Source of the DNA: Candidatus Methanosuratincola petrocarbonis (ex Vanwonterghem et al. 2016)
GTDB lineage: Archaea > Thermoproteota > Methanomethylicia > Methanomethylicales > Methanomethylicaceae
DNA: 5,100 nucleotides
Reading direction: 5' to 3'
Assembly (NCBI GenBank): GCA_001717015.1
Contig: MAGV01000080.1
Span: 30,306-35,405 of the forward strand
The notes under the pieces are model-generated. The model saw nothing but the letters and a program-made list of their open reading frames with translations. It was not told where the DNA came from and made no database searches. The first letter of the stretch is position 1. Every line of letters starts with the position of its first letter. Shown in pieces: positions 4,887 through 5,100 of this stretch. Position numbers and translations under genes: made by a program.

Positions 4887-5100
4887 ATGATAGACTTGGT
4901 TGTGGCTGCAATGATCGTTGCATTCGCGCTTGTAGCCGTCCACGTCTCGGACCTTGTGAGGATGGCAATAGCCTTCTCTGCAATGAGCCTGCTTATCGCT
5001 GTATCATTCTACCTTCTTGGATCCGCATACGCCTCGGCCTACCAGATCGCCATAAACGCCGGGGCGGTGACGATCCTCTTCCTGGCAATGATCCATGTGA
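4887..5100 (+). CDS. nuoJ: Complex I J-type membrane subunit (NuoJ/ND6), N-terminal part, cut by window edge
   Basis: ATG at 4887, three bases after the I-gene stop, opens a frame that runs 71 codons to the edge of the window. GGAGG at 4871-4875 is eleven bases upstream. The peptide is almost wholly hydrophobic, with three apparent helices (about 3-20, 24-44 and 50-70). The segment AGAVTILFLAM in the third helix matches the NuoJ hallmark AGAVxxLFxF, the helix that carries a pi-bulge and rotates during coupling in complex I. Position after I is where NuoJ or FpoJ lies in complex I operons. The C-terminal part, and any following K/L/M/N genes, are outside the window. A related reading as a hydrogenase or Mrp-antiporter membrane subunit is possible but fits the motif less well. 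Confidence 0.85.
   Translation, partial: MIDLVVAAMIVAFALVAVHVSDLVRMAIAFSAMSLLIAVSFYLLGSAYASAYQIAINAGAVTILFLAMIHV

Noticed and set aside
1..5100. CRISPR arrays, insertion sequences, tRNA or rRNA genes
   Set aside because: I saw no regularly spaced repeats, terminal inverted repeats, transposase motifs or structural RNA signatures.

Overview
The window reads as a piece of an archaeal chromosome. A strong A/T-only promoter element stands alone in otherwise GC-rich DNA. Arginine is coded largely by AGG and isoleucine often by ATA. Starts include GTG and TTG, and Shine-Dalgarno sites are of the GGAGG type. I infer an uncultivated, possibly thermophilic archaeon, perhaps of the Thermoproteota/TACK group; the phylum is a guess. 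All supported genes lie on the + strand.

Layout. Positions 1-48 hold the last codons of an unidentified upstream gene. Positions 70-1008 encode a thioredoxin-reductase-fold flavoprotein whose redox CxxC has become SxxC. A 182-bp gap (1009-1190) holds weak hairpins and a conspicuous tandem TATA element. From 1191 to the right edge runs a tightly packed operon in the order A-B-C-D-H-I-J of respiratory complex I. Its junctions overlap or lie only a few bases apart, and the last gene (J) is cut by the window edge.

Interpretation. The gene order, and the presence of A- and J-type membrane subunits, match Nuo/Fpo complex I. The catalytic subunits instead look like a group 4 membrane-bound [NiFe] hydrogenase. 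The B subunit has CNGCDIE with separated N-terminal cysteines rather than the tandem CC of complex I. The D subunit keeps both cysteine pairs that hold a Ni-Fe centre (RICGIC and DPCFSC). The complex would pass electrons from a ferredoxin-like donor through the two [4Fe-4S] clusters of the I subunit and the one of the B subunit to the D subunit, coupled to ion translocation by H, J and presumably K/L/M/N-type subunits beyond the right edge. The D subunit deviates from the usual group 4 signatures at two positions beside the cysteines (His to Gln, Asp/Glu to Ala), so hydrogen as the true substrate is not certain. No NADH- or F420-binding input module (NuoEFG, FpoF) is seen in the window.
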